Shown here: one piece after another, positions 45,276 to 53,730 of the stretch
Layout: every line of letters begins with the position of its first letter
How positions within the stretch are numbered: the stretch's first letter is position 1
DNA from: Pedobacter quisquiliarum
GTDB lineage: Bacteria > Bacteroidota > Bacteroidia > Sphingobacteriales > Sphingobacteriaceae
DNA length: 64,000 bases
Direction: 5' to 3'
Assembly: GCF_014642175.1 (NCBI RefSeq)
Contig: NZ_BMIL01000009.1
Span: 107,144 to 171,143 of the forward strand
Translations under genes and position numbers: made by a program
The notes under the pieces: model-generated
The model's input: only the letters and a program-made list of their open reading frames with translations
Told to the model about the DNA's origin: nothing
Databases searched by the model: none

Positions 45276-45668
45276 CTACGGTGCGGGTTTGGCTTCCGCC
45301 TTAATCGCTTCCACACTGTGAATTACCTTAGACTTGTGGTCGTACACTTTCAACTTCACCTTGACGCCTCGGGCAGTTGGATTTGACAAGGCCGCCCCAG
45401 CAGCCGGCTCTATGATCGCTTTAATGCTGGCTTTCGTAATCATAAGGTTGTCCAACCCTTTTCGTTCCAACGTGAGGGTATCATTGGATTGATTTTCAAT
45501 ATCTAATTTAAACGCTGATTCATCTTCTATGCGGATCAACATCCTCGAATGCGCCGGTATAGCCTGCGTGATGGTTAAACCGTCCGTGCCTTTATTAATG
45601 ACACCGCAACCGACTCCGAGAACACCGGTAATGACAAGGATTACGAAAAGGGCTAAATTGTGCTTCAT
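45276..45668 (-). CDS. Small lipoprotein upstream of the BCCT transporter
   Basis: About 130 residues from the ATG at 45668. The signal peptide ends in LGVGC, with lipidated Cys21. The earlier in-frame start at 45737 would bury this lipobox behind 23 extra residues and is rejected. The mature part looks like a small beta-rich domain (SRMLIRIEDESAFKLDIENQS). No family is recognised. The transporter start lies 13 bases beyond its stop, so the two are probably cotranscribed and may act together. Confidence 0.72.
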   Translation of the reverse strand: MKHNLALFVILVITGVLGVGCGVINKGTDGLTITQAIPAHSRMLIRIEDESAFKLDIENQSNDTLTLERKGLDNLMITKASIKAIIEPAAGAALSNPTARGVKVKLKVYDHKSKVIHSVEAIKAEAKPAP

Positions 45669-45794
45669 GATTGATGGTTCAATATTAAACAGTGCAACTC
45701 CTATAATAAGATATCTGAAACAACTTTGTTTGCACATCCACCATTATTCTGAGCACGTTAACGGGTTAGTTCTTCAAAATAAGCGTGTTCTGGC

Positions 45795-46727
45795 ATGATT
45801 GTTAGTAAATCGAGACAGCAAATTGCCACACCTTCTATGCTTCTAGCCCAAAACATCCGCATCAGCCGTATTCTAAAAGACACCTGGCAAGTAGATTTGA
45901 TCATGATTGTCTCATGTACCGTCGCATACATGATTCGAGAACACCTCATTGCCAATAATTATGTTATCCCGGCGATCATACCAACCCTGCTTGGTACAGC
46001 AATCGCCTTTTTCATTGGTTTCAATAACAATCAGGCCTACGATCGCTGGTGGGAAGCACGAAGAATATGGGGTTCTCTGGTAAACGATTCACGCTCCTAT
46101 GCGCGCAGTCTTTTGAATTATGTGGAGGGTGATCAAACCACAGTTAAGCGAATGATCTACAGACATATTGCGTTCCTATATGCCTTAAAAACTAATCTAA
46201 GAGGTGGAACGAACGATTGTAACGTGCGCTACCTGAATGACGAGGATAGATCATCGATAAAAGGTGCCACCAATCTGCATAATGCCATCTTGAACCTGCA
46301 ATCTGCTGATCTGCAAATGCTTTCCAAGAATGGCCACATTGATGGATTTCGCTTTATTGAAATTAACGCCATGCTAGTCCGGTTCTCCGACAGCATGGGT
46401 ATGGCTGAACGCATAAAAAACACCGTTTTCCCGACTACGTACTCTTACATGACCAAAGTATTCATCTGGCTATTTGTAGTCACCTTTACCTTAGTCATCA
46501 GTGAAAGTGCGGGTGTCGTGTCCATCTTCCTGGGCTGGCTGATCGGCTTTGTGTTTGTTTCCACGCAGATTAACGGAATGAACCTGGTTAATCCTTTCGT
46601 GAACAACTCGGCCAGTATCCCCTTAAATCAAATTACCCGAGGTATAGAGATCAACCTTTTGGAAATGATGGGTGCGGAAGATATTCCAGAACCTGTTAAG
46701 CCAATTAATGACGAGTACGTTCTATAA
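45795..46727 (+). CDS. Bestrophin-family anion channel
   Basis: 310 residues. The family signature NNQAYDRWWEARRIWGSLVNDSR is at about 77-99. Several membrane segments surround it (IIPTLLGTAIAFFIGF, KVFIWLFVVTFTLVI, VSIFLGWLIGFVF), and a proline-rich acidic C-terminus follows. Bacterial bestrophins form pentameric ion channels in the inner membrane; some conduct cations rather than chloride. It is transcribed rightward, divergent from the small lipoprotein/BCCT pair. Confidence 0.9.
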   Translation: MIVSKSRQQIATPSMLLAQNIRISRILKDTWQVDLIMIVSCTVAYMIREHLIANNYVIPAIIPTLLGTAIAFFIGFNNNQAYDRWWEARRIWGSLVNDSRSYARSLLNYVEGDQTTVKRMIYRHIAFLYALKTNLRGGTNDCNVRYLNDEDRSSIKGATNLHNAILNLQSADLQMLSKNGHIDGFRFIEINAMLVRFSDSMGMAERIKNTVFPTTYSYMTKVFIWLFVVTFTLVISESAGVVSIFLGWLIGFVFVSTQINGMNLVNPFVNNSASIPLNQITRGIEINLLEMMGAEDIPEPVKPINDEYVL

Positions 46728-46748
46728 CCGGGAAAACGGTGTGCAAAT

Positions 46749-47645
46749 TTAACGGACAAAGGTTTCCAGGTATGCCGGGGCACTAACCCATTCGATACCT
46801 TCATACCGGTCATTTGCCAGATCCCCATGATGGGTGGAAAACATTGAATACATATATTGGCTTTGCTGCCATTTGGCATACAGCTCCTGCTCTCCTGCCG
46901 GATCATTGGCCCTTTGTTGCTTTATGTATCCAGCAAAATCTTCCATTGAAGACAGCCTATGCAGATTGAAAGTACGTCCGGTAATCTCGAGTACATGTTC
47001 GCTGAGCGCAACAGGGCTGACCTGGAAGCTTGCGATCTGCAGATTCCTAGGTGCATCTTCGTCAAGTGCAGCCATCGCCGTAAAAGCAGCGGTATTATCC
47101 ATCGTTGTAAAATCCAATTTCCAATCTTGCTTGTCGTCCCAGTACCCGATGCTTTGATCTTTCAGATTCAAAACCGGCGTATTGTATTTCAGAATGTCGG
47201 CGAAAGCACCATTAAAGATTGAAGTCGCCTTAATACCCGTTGAATCCAGGTACGCCTTAAATGTCCTGCGCAAATCAAAATTCCTGTTATTCCCTGGCTC
47301 CAATCCGTTGTAGTCGGTACAAAAATCAGAAGGTATAAACCGGCCCACCCCGGCCTTTATGGCACCGTCCAACACACGGCTTTGCAGATCTACAATCACG
47401 TCAGCCAATCCGGCAAGCGCCGAAACCACGCCGTCGACACCCGTACAAGCTTTAGTAAGCTCTTCGATACTATTCAAGTCGACAACCTTAACCTCAACGC
47501 CAAGTGTACGGAGGTTCTCAACCTTCTCCGGGTCAGTAGCGGGTCTGACCACAGCGGTTACAGACGCGCCCCTGTTAACCAGTTCCCTACATATCCTGCC
47601 GCCCAGGTTACCTGTGGCACCGGCCACTAAAATGTTCTTTATCAT
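46749..47645 (-). CDS. NmrA-like NAD(P)-binding protein
   Basis: 298 residues. The N-terminal Rossmann motif VAGATGNLGGRI (about 7-18) is followed by TAVVRP and VVDLNS, and then FIPSDF. These match NmrA/isoflavone-reductase-like atypical SDRs, which act as redox sensors or reduce aromatic substrates. The active-site lysine of the reductases cannot be placed with confidence. It lies 22 bases downstream of the alpha/beta hydrolase gene in the same orientation, so they are likely one transcript. Confidence 0.85.
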   Translation of the reverse strand: MIKNILVAGATGNLGGRICRELVNRGASVTAVVRPATDPEKVENLRTLGVEVKVVDLNSIEELTKACTGVDGVVSALAGLADVIVDLQSRVLDGAIKAGVGRFIPSDFCTDYNGLEPGNNRNFDLRRTFKAYLDSTGIKATSIFNGAFADILKYNTPVLNLKDQSIGYWDDKQDWKLDFTTMDNTAAFTAMAALDEDAPRNLQIASFQVSPVALSEHVLEITGRTFNLHRLSSMEDFAGYIKQQRANDPAGEQELYAKWQQSQYMYSMFSTHHGDLANDRYEGIEWVSAPAYLETFVR

Positions 47646-47667
47646 GTTTCAAGTTTTATGTGTTTAA

Positions 47668-48606
47668 TTAATCTGCAAGGAAGCTGATTACAGCCTCAAG
47701 CACCTTTTCAGTTTGTTCCTCATACAGGTAGTGGCCGCTATCGGCTATTTCAACCAATTTTAAATTGTCTGCAAGTGCAGGCAGTCCCATTTTCATGTAA
47801 TTGTAGCTGATGTAACTACCAACGCCCAGCACTGGCATCTTAAGCTGCTGATAGCTTTTTGCATCTTCTATGTCCTGCCCAAAACTTTGATACCATCCAT
47901 TAGATGCCCTGATGCTGTCAGCATCATTGTATGCAGCCGCATATACCGCACGTTCAAAGGCCGACATCTTACGGTCATCAATCATAACATAGCTAAACAA
48001 CCAGTCCAGCAGGAATTGAAATCTACCTTCAAGCAATTGCTCTGGCAGCCCTTTAACTTGATTGAAGCCCATCCACCATGCATATGGCATGTTCCCATCC
48101 ATTTTTGCGCCGAAACTTCCTGCGGCAGGTATCAGTGGCATATGCAGCATCCCTTCTCCTGGGTGTGAACCATCCAGCACAATAAGCTTCTCGGTAAATG
48201 CCGGATAATTGAATGCAAAACTCATGGCTACCATCCCGCCGATATCATGTCCCATGATGTGCACTTTATCAAATCCGAGTTCCTGTACCAGCGCCAGGAT
48301 GTCATCCGCCATCGTCTTTTTATCATAGCCTGAAGCTGGTTTTTCGGAGCTTCCCATTCCCCGGATATCGACAATGAACACGCGGTAGGCTTTGGCGAGT
48401 TCAAGCGCTATTGGTCGGTAGGAATACCAGGTCTGCGGCCATCCTGGCAAACAGATAAGCGGCATGCCTTCGCCGCCCTCCACCCAATGTAAGGTAACAC
48501 CATTTACAGTCGAATAGTTATTTTTAAAACCTGGAAAGTCTTTAAGAAGTTCATCATCTGCAATAGCGCCCCGGCTTAAACTTGATTGCACATTCGGTTG
48601 AGTCAT
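47668..48606 (-). CDS. Alpha/beta hydrolase (epoxide hydrolase/haloalkane dehalogenase-like)
   Basis: 312 residues. The oxyanion HG-type loop reads CLPGWPQTWYSYRP, and the nucleophile elbow is GHDIGG with Asp121. An aspartate nucleophile is typical of epoxide hydrolases and haloalkane dehalogenases. The catalytic histidine is in DSGHYLYEEQ. WPQTW resembles the epoxide-hydrolase subgroup. The true substrate is unknown. It is transcribed with the NmrA-like gene, behind a -7 box at 48637. Confidence 0.88.
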   Translation of the reverse strand: MTQPNVQSSLSRGAIADDELLKDFPGFKNNYSTVNGVTLHWVEGGEGMPLICLPGWPQTWYSYRPIALELAKAYRVFIVDIRGMGSSEKPASGYDKKTMADDILALVQELGFDKVHIMGHDIGGMVAMSFAFNYPAFTEKLIVLDGSHPGEGMLHMPLIPAAGSFGAKMDGNMPYAWWMGFNQVKGLPEQLLEGRFQFLLDWLFSYVMIDDRKMSAFERAVYAAAYNDADSIRASNGWYQSFGQDIEDAKSYQQLKMPVLGVGSYISYNYMKMGLPALADNLKLVEIADSGHYLYEEQTEKVLEAVISFLAD

Positions 48607-48629
48607 AATTTGTTGTTTAGATTAGGACT

Positions 48630-48637
48630 CAAAAGTA
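48630..48637 (-). promoter_or_regulatory. -7 promoter box of the hydrolase/NmrA unit
   Basis: Reads TACTTTTG on the minus strand, matching TAnnTTTG, 24 bases before the hydrolase start codon. Confidence 0.5.
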
Positions 48638-48682
48638 GCGCGGAAAGCCACACCTGATTCTACCAACTGGTAGATAATGAAA

Positions 48683-49246
48683 TCACCTGATGTTTTTGCG
48701 AATCCGGCTCAGTGCATTCGGTGTGATCCCCAGTATCGCTGCCAGCTGCTTCACGGGGATTTTCTTTAGAAATTCAGGATTATTCATGAATGATAGATAG
48801 CGCTCTTCGGCAGTCATGGTCTGGAAATTGATAATCTGGTCGATCATCCTTACCGACGTTTCCTCCCAGATCTTCCGCCCAAACACCTCCCATGCAGAGA
48901 TATGCGCATAGAGAAAGTCCATGTCTTTCTTGTCAATGACCACCAGCTCCGAATCTTCAATGGTTTCAATATTGAATCTGGTTGGCCGCTGTGGATTTAG
49001 GCTTGAGATCTCCGTAAAGAACTCATTTTTAAAGGAGATCCAGGTCGTCATTTCCTGTCCATTCTGATCATAAAAAAACCGGATGCCACCAGACACGATG
49101 AAGAAATATTTACTGGCGACCTGCCCCTTGCGAAGTATTAATTGTCCTCTTGGCACGGAACGCTTGACACATTTGGAAAGTAGAAGCTGCAGATCTGAAT
49201 CGTGAATACCAACAATTGATCTGATAAAAGTTACAAATTCCTCCAT
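48683..49246 (-). CDS. Crp/Fnr-family transcriptional regulator
   Basis: 187 residues. The N-terminal cyclic-nucleotide-like beta-roll spans about 20-110 (RGQLILRKGQVASKYFFIVSGGIRFFYDQNGQE). The C-terminal winged helix is short: KIPVKQLAAILGITPNALSRIRK. Phosphate-binding residues for cAMP are not conserved, so the ligand is unknown. It is the usual Bacteroidota type and lies upstream of the hydrolase/NmrA pair on the same strand, which it may regulate. Confidence 0.9.
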   Translation of the reverse strand: MEEFVTFIRSIVGIHDSDLQLLLSKCVKRSVPRGQLILRKGQVASKYFFIVSGGIRFFYDQNGQEMTTWISFKNEFFTEISSLNPQRPTRFNIETIEDSELVVIDKKDMDFLYAHISAWEVFGRKIWEETSVRMIDQIINFQTMTAEERYLSFMNNPEFLKKIPVKQLAAILGITPNALSRIRKNIR

Positions 49247-49406
49247 GTTGTGTGCGCGCTCGTAAGTTACGTGTACGCTAACAAAGATTTAAGCAGGAAT
49301 GTTCCGACATTAAAATAACTCAAGGCTTTGCAGAACGAAACCCACTAAATAGTTTGACCAAAAAGATCGCGCTCAGAATTAGCGATGCGGCCAGAAAAAT
49401 AGTATT

Positions 49407-50198
49407 TCATTTTCGGGAAAGATCTTTAAGTTCTATATTCCTGAAGTCGATGGGCTGTCCCTCACTTTGTAACGCAATATAGCCGCTTTTTAACAACTTC
49501 CCATCCTGTTTAATCGCCGGATCATAGCGGTTGACCACGTCTCCACCAATCTGAGGTTTTGAGTACTTCATCACGGTGTCCCCATTGATGATGTGTGTAA
49601 TCAGAGAATCGCCAAGCACGATGAGCTCTGCCTTAACCCATTGATCACCGTCATAGGTTTTTGATGTCGAATTGATACAGTGGCGTTCGTCTAGTTTGCC
49701 TTCATAAATGATTTTAGTACCGGGAGAACACATGTTTCCTGTCGGCCGTGGCTTACCATCTCCCAGCCCGCCCAGGAACTGGAACTCCACAGAGATTGGC
49801 CAGTCTTGTTCTTTGGGCATGGTTCGCGGGTCCTGCGAATGAAACATTACGCCGCTATTGCGTAAGGTATATTCCGGTGCGCCTTTTTGCAGTTCTCCAA
49901 CAAAGCGGTACTCTAATTTAAGATGATAGTATGCATATGGAACCTTGTAATACAGATGACCGAACTGATCATTGAAATCACCATATTGATCATAGCGAAC
50001 CTTTATAATTCCATCCTCTGCCCTGAAGGTGTTCCCAAAATTTTCTCCCACTTCATGGTGGTGGATCTTCACAAACCAGTCCCGAATGTCTTTGCCGTTG
50101 AACAGCTTTACCCATTCCGGCTTACGATCAGCTTCCTTTATGGTTTTGAAGCTGGTCAATGCCAGGAGCAGCAGGATTGTAAGTTTAAAGACACGCAT
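49407..50198 (-). CDS. Exported DUF1080 (3-keto-disaccharide hydrolase-like) protein
   Basis: 263 residues with a signal peptide at 1-20. The concanavalin-like DUF1080 fold is marked by WVKLFNGKDIRDWFVK, EYRFVGELQKGAPEYTLRNSGVMFHSQDP, VEFQFLGG and DFRNIELKDL. The family includes 3-keto-glycoside hydrolases and carbohydrate-binding proteins. It lies 78 bases after the GH30 gene on the same strand, suggesting joint action on an extracellular glycan. Confidence 0.85.
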   Translation of the reverse strand: MRVFKLTILLLLALTSFKTIKEADRKPEWVKLFNGKDIRDWFVKIHHHEVGENFGNTFRAEDGIIKVRYDQYGDFNDQFGHLYYKVPYAYYHLKLEYRFVGELQKGAPEYTLRNSGVMFHSQDPRTMPKEQDWPISVEFQFLGGLGDGKPRPTGNMCSPGTKIIYEGKLDERHCINSTSKTYDGDQWVKAELIVLGDSLITHIINGDTVMKYSKPQIGGDVVNRYDPAIKQDGKLLKSGYIALQSEGQPIDFRNIELKDLSRK

Positions 50199-50276
50199 TT
50201 GCTGGATTATAGGTTGCGATTAAGTTACAAATAAAATAGTGATATAGATTAGAATAAATCACAAATTCTCAGGCCA

Positions 50277-51860
50277 TTAATTCAAAACCACTGTCGTCAC
50301 AGAACGCGGCAATATGCGGAACGTTCCACCGAACTTCTGTGATGCCGAGGGCCTCAGGTTATCATTTACGTCAGCTGTGGTCACATAAGTCTTATAACTT
50401 TTTATCGCCTTGAAGTTCTTTAATGCCGGCCGGATCGTCCTTGGCTGATCACTGTAGTTTACAAACACCATCACCAACTGATCAGCTCCGCCATTAAAAG
50501 CAGAGACCATCACATCCTGAGCAACTTCAACGTCGTTGCGACCATCATTCCTGCTGGTTATCAAGCGCTTCATACCGGGTCGCACAAAAAGGCTGTAGTT
50601 CCCCATTGCCCAAAGATTTTTGGTGATGGTAAAATCACCATCTGTATACTCCGGATTGGCGGGTGATAAGGCAATCAGGTAGTACCGTGTGTCCCAGGCT
50701 GCACTGCCGGGTTCCCAAACATTCCAAAGCTGCCATGCCGCAGCATTACCAATTGTGAGGTCCTGATTGATGATCTTCGCCAGAAAAAGTGCACAATCCA
50801 TCTGACTGCGCTTGGCCTTCGTTCCCTCTCTGAATCCATCCCCAAGCATGGAATACTCCGATTGCCAGTATTCAAGCTGGTATTTGCTTGCCGTATCCCG
50901 CACATGCTTACGCACCGCAACCATGGCACTGTCGCCATTTTCTGTAAAGTAACTGTGTCCAGCGATGATGCGAGGTACCTGTTTAAAGTTCTGTAGACTG
51001 GTTTTACTAGGATTCCCGAAGAAGCTTTGGATCTGATTTGAAGCTCCTGATTGTCCACCATACAAGTAAGTGAGCATACCCGCCTCCGGGGTCAGTATCT
51101 GCGTATTCAGCTGCTTTCTTTCCAGGGATGCATTCAAGTTACCTACAACTTTATGGATATCAGCATTGCTCCATGGACTACCTTCCTGGCTGGCCTCACC
51201 ATGTTTATTGGACCAATCCCACTGGGGTTCATTCACCGGACTGATGTATTTAAAATGCAGTCCCTCCCCATCAAAGTGTTTGATCACCTCCGTCAGGAAA
51301 TCAGCATAGGCTTCATACTTGTCGGCTTTCAGGTTTGTTGTATAATCTTTCTCTGTTTTAAAGCCAAGGCCATTCTTTGTAAACTGCACCGGTGGGCTAT
51401 TTGAAAAAGCGATGAGGTTTTCCACGCCATAATCCTTTGCCTTCCTAACGAACCACATGTAACCGGCCTGTTTGTTCCAGTCGTAGGTTCCATCGGGCGC
51501 AAGAAAGGATTCCACGCGCTTGCGGAAATCCTTGATACCACTGCTATCGCCCTGCTCCGCAGTACCAGCGCCAATGTTAAAGCGCCATGCAGATAAGCCT
51601 ATTCCTTTAAAACTGCCATCCGTTGCCTCGGCACGACTAAACAGTAATTCCGCCAATCGCTCACGTTTCTCTTCCGGCCAGTACTTACCAATACCTTCAG
51701 AAAACCAGCAACCGGATGCGCCAAAGTTGTGAATGGTTTGTGCTTTATTATTAGCGTCGACGGAGATCTCCAGGGTCTGTACGGATCGGTTTTGCCCCTT
51801 ACTGCTGAACGGGAAAAGCAACAAAATGGAAAGGGATAGATATAAATTCAGGGATTTCAT
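50277..51860 (-). CDS. Glycoside hydrolase family 30 enzyme
   Basis: 527 residues with a signal peptide ending near SSKG-Q. The (beta/alpha)8 barrel has the acid/base Glu211 in SPVNEP and the nucleophile Glu335 in YWQSEYS, followed by the GH30 side beta-sandwich (about 430-527, FVNYSDQPRTIRPAL). GH30 covers beta-glucosylceramidase, beta-1,6-glucanase, beta-1,6-galactanase and xylanase activities. FGASGCWFSEGIGKYW near the N-terminus hints at the endo-beta-1,6-galactanase type, but this is only suggestive. It is flanked by the DUF1080 and DinB-like genes. Confidence 0.9.
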   Translation of the reverse strand: MKSLNLYLSLSILLLFPFSSKGQNRSVQTLEISVDANNKAQTIHNFGASGCWFSEGIGKYWPEEKRERLAELLFSRAEATDGSFKGIGLSAWRFNIGAGTAEQGDSSGIKDFRKRVESFLAPDGTYDWNKQAGYMWFVRKAKDYGVENLIAFSNSPPVQFTKNGLGFKTEKDYTTNLKADKYEAYADFLTEVIKHFDGEGLHFKYISPVNEPQWDWSNKHGEASQEGSPWSNADIHKVVGNLNASLERKQLNTQILTPEAGMLTYLYGGQSGASNQIQSFFGNPSKTSLQNFKQVPRIIAGHSYFTENGDSAMVAVRKHVRDTASKYQLEYWQSEYSMLGDGFREGTKAKRSQMDCALFLAKIINQDLTIGNAAAWQLWNVWEPGSAAWDTRYYLIALSPANPEYTDGDFTITKNLWAMGNYSLFVRPGMKRLITSRNDGRNDVEVAQDVMVSAFNGGADQLVMVFVNYSDQPRTIRPALKNFKAIKSYKTYVTTADVNDNLRPSASQKFGGTFRILPRSVTTVVLN

Positions 51861-51893
51861 CGGGAATACTTTTACACCAATATACTCAAATCA

Positions 51894-52358
51894 TCATAGG
51901 TGTAGATCAACATCCAGCAATCGTCGGTGATAATTCACCTGTCCGAGGTGATAATTCAGATGAGTTGCCAGATGGACCAGAAAATACCCGGTCGTCATTG
52001 AATATTCGAACACCGGCCGCGGGTATTCATCGGCAAGTTGCGTTTCCGTAAGTCTGGGCAGAACGTCTTCAATAACTTTAATGGTCCGATCCAGCTCAGC
52101 CAGTAACATTTCCCTGGGTATATTCTTTAAGGAAAACTCTTCAGGCCTGTTCCGCACATATCCCGTATGCCCCAGCACGTCGCCGATATAAGTGTTTAAG
52201 TTCCCGATGAGATGCAGGCAAAGGTTACCTGCGGTGTTGGAGATGTTCCCCTCCACACGCCACAGGTTTTCTTCATGGTTGTACAGGTTTAGCTCTTCCT
52301 TCAGTTTAAGCAGATCCCGTTTGAATATGATGTTTAAGGTGTCGGTAAGCAGTGTCAT
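51894..52358 (-). CDS. DinB-like (DUF1572) four-helix protein
   Basis: 154 residues. The likely metal triad of the DinB superfamily is His49 (CLHLIGNLN), His133 and His137 (ATHLNYHLGQ). HLIGNLNTYIGDVLG and HLNYHLGQVNYHRRLL are typical helices. Relatives are bacillithiol- or mycothiol-dependent transferases, or uncharacterised. The role here is unknown. The GH30 gene starts 33 bases after its stop, but the functional link is unclear. Confidence 0.82.
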   Translation of the reverse strand: MTLLTDTLNIIFKRDLLKLKEELNLYNHEENLWRVEGNISNTAGNLCLHLIGNLNTYIGDVLGHTGYVRNRPEEFSLKNIPREMLLAELDRTIKVIEDVLPRLTETQLADEYPRPVFEYSMTTGYFLVHLATHLNYHLGQVNYHRRLLDVDLHL

Positions 52359-52525
52359 CGTTAGTTCTTAATGTATGTTAAACTTAACAACAGCAGGCCC
52401 CATCCGTTTGTAAAATCTGCGTAGGCTAAGCTAGGCAGGCAGGTGAGGATATTTCTCCATCCAGCATGAACTTTCTAGTGCTGACTGAAAACAACTCCTG
52501 CATTTACTGCAGGGTGCCTGAAACG

Positions 52526-52903
52526 TTATCTCTTCATGCTGTTGCGGATCTTTTCGCGATGCGCCTCACCCCAAACACTTAGCTCATACAGCACCTTCCT
52601 GAGGGTTGCACTATGTTCGGTAGCTTCATAAATAATCGTCACCGGGGTGGTTGCATATACTTTCCGCTCTACAAATTCATTAAGCTCCAGATTTTTCAGC
52701 TCGTTAGCCAGGATCTTTGGCGATATCCCCTTAAGATCATGCTGAATTTCATTGAAGCGCTTCGGTCCATCTATAAGGCTTAAAATCAGGGGAAGTTTCC
52801 ACTTCCCACCCAGCACATAGAGCGCATCCAGCACATGTTTCATAGAGCCGGCACACTCCTCCTTGCCCAGCACCATTTCGCAATCCTTGATCATCGTTTC
52901 CAT
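52526..52903 (-). CDS. HxlR-family winged-helix regulator
   Basis: 125 residues from the ATG at 52903 (a TTG two codons earlier is less likely). The HxlR signature is clear: CAGSMKHVLDALYVLGGKWKLPLILSL, GPKRFNEIQHDLKGISPKILANELKNLE and the wing VIYEATEHSATLRKVL. Cysteines near positions 8 and 17 are placed where HxlR redox/quinone sensors such as YodB and HypR have their sensing cysteine. It is divergent from the azoreductase gene, with operator-like dyads just upstream, so it probably represses both. Confidence 0.92.
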   Translation of the reverse strand: METMIKDCEMVLGKEECAGSMKHVLDALYVLGGKWKLPLILSLIDGPKRFNEIQHDLKGISPKILANELKNLELNEFVERKVYATTPVTIIYEATEHSATLRKVLYELSVWGEAHREKIRNSMKR

Positions 52904-52918
52904 ACTCAAAGCTACGTA

Positions 52919-52952
52919 CTTTCCTATAAGTAAGCGCTTTCCTTTAGGTAAG
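52919..52952. promoter_or_regulatory. Tandem operator-like dyads between hxlR and azoR
   Basis: CTTTCCTATAAGTAAG (52919-52934) and CTTTCCTTTAGGTAAG (52937-52952) match at 14 of 16 positions with an 18-base period. Each is an imperfect dyad. They lie just upstream of the HxlR start and next to the azoR -33 region, as expected for a repressor controlling both genes. Confidence 0.6.
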
Positions 52953-52979
52953 TACTATCTTTTTAGTAGCTGCTGAGGA

Positions 52980-52987
52980 TACCTTTG
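52980..52987 (+). promoter_or_regulatory. -7 promoter box of azoR
   Basis: TACCTTTG, an exact TAnnTTTG match, lies 38 bases before the azoR start and 28 bases after the tandem dyads. Confidence 0.6.
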
Positions 52988-53025
52988 GTGCAGCAAAAAC
53001 ATGTAAACTAAAAATCACAATCAAT

Positions 53026-53628
53026 ATGAAACGTATCCTTCATTTAATCTCAAGCATTCAGGGCCCTGCGTCCTACAGCATCAAACTTGGTAAAGCCGTA
53101 GTCGAAAAGATCACGGACAAATATCCAGGCAGCAGCGTTGAAGAAGTAAATCTGAACGATCTGGACCTCCCGCATCTCAATCTAAAGATCCTGCAGTCCA
53201 TGTTTACCCCGGGTGAGCAGCTTACGGAAGAAGACCGGGAATCCCTGCGCTGCTCGGACGAAGCCGTAAAACAGCTGATGGCAGCAGATATCATCGTGAT
53301 CGGTGCACCGCTTTATAACTTCACCATTCATACTGCCTTAAAAGCATGGCTTGACCTGATCACCAGAGCGGGCATTACCTTTACCTATGGCGAGCATGGA
53401 TCTATAGGGCTGATTCAAGGCAAGAAAGTCTATGTGGCCATGTCTTCCGGCGGCGTCTACTCCGAAGGACCCGGTCAGCAGAACGACTTTGTAGCACCTT
53501 ACCTAAAATCCTTCCTTGGCTTTCTGGGCATGACTGAAGTTGATGTACTCCGTGTAGAAGGTGTTAAGATCGCCGGCATTAAGGAGCATGCTTTAGAAAA
53601 GGCAATCCAAAGCATAAACATAGACTAA
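53026..53628 (+). CDS. azoR: FMN-dependent NADH-azoreductase
   Basis: 200 residues. The flavodoxin-like fold shows the FMN phosphate loop ISSIQGPASYSIKLG near residues 8-22, the flavin-contact motif APLYNFTIHTALKAWLD (about 93-109), and a VAMSSGGVYSEGPG loop. It reduces quinones and azo compounds by two electrons, detoxifying them. Pairing with a divergent HxlR regulator mirrors the YodB-controlled azoreductase system of Bacillus subtilis. A hairpin lies just downstream of the stop. Confidence 0.92.
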   Translation: MKRILHLISSIQGPASYSIKLGKAVVEKITDKYPGSSVEEVNLNDLDLPHLNLKILQSMFTPGEQLTEEDRESLRCSDEAVKQLMAADIIVIGAPLYNFTIHTALKAWLDLITRAGITFTYGEHGSIGLIQGKKVYVAMSSGGVYSEGPGQQNDFVAPYLKSFLGFLGMTEVDVLRVEGVKIAGIKEHALEKAIQSINID

Positions 53629-53642
53629 GCTTTCCTCTGCTG

Positions 53643-53682
53643 AGATGAATCCAGTCGACATGCAGCTGGCTTGGATTCATCT
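53643..53682. repeat. Inverted repeat after azoR
   Basis: AGATGAATCCA (53643-53653) is exactly complementary to TGGATTCATCT (53672-53682), with an 18-base loop. It follows the azoR stop and may act as a terminator or RNA-stabilising hairpin, though it lacks a full T-run. Confidence 0.6.
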
Positions 53683-53691
53683 TTGGCAGGA

Positions 53692-53723
53692 TTGCTGGTG
53701 TGCATATTAATTCATTAGATTTG
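53692..53723 (+). promoter_or_regulatory. Promoter of the LLM oxidoreductase gene
   Basis: TTG at 53692-53694 and TAGATTTG at 53716-53723 are spaced 21 bases and match -33 and TAnnTTTG. The start codon is only 7 bases further on, so the 5' leader would be very short. Confidence 0.55.
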
Positions 53724-53730
53724 TGATGCA

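Noticed and set aside
44907..45386. Rightward 159-codon frame over the start of the BCCT gene
   Set aside because: Antisense to the transporter and the lipoprotein, and its content is the mirror image of their hydrophobic codons.
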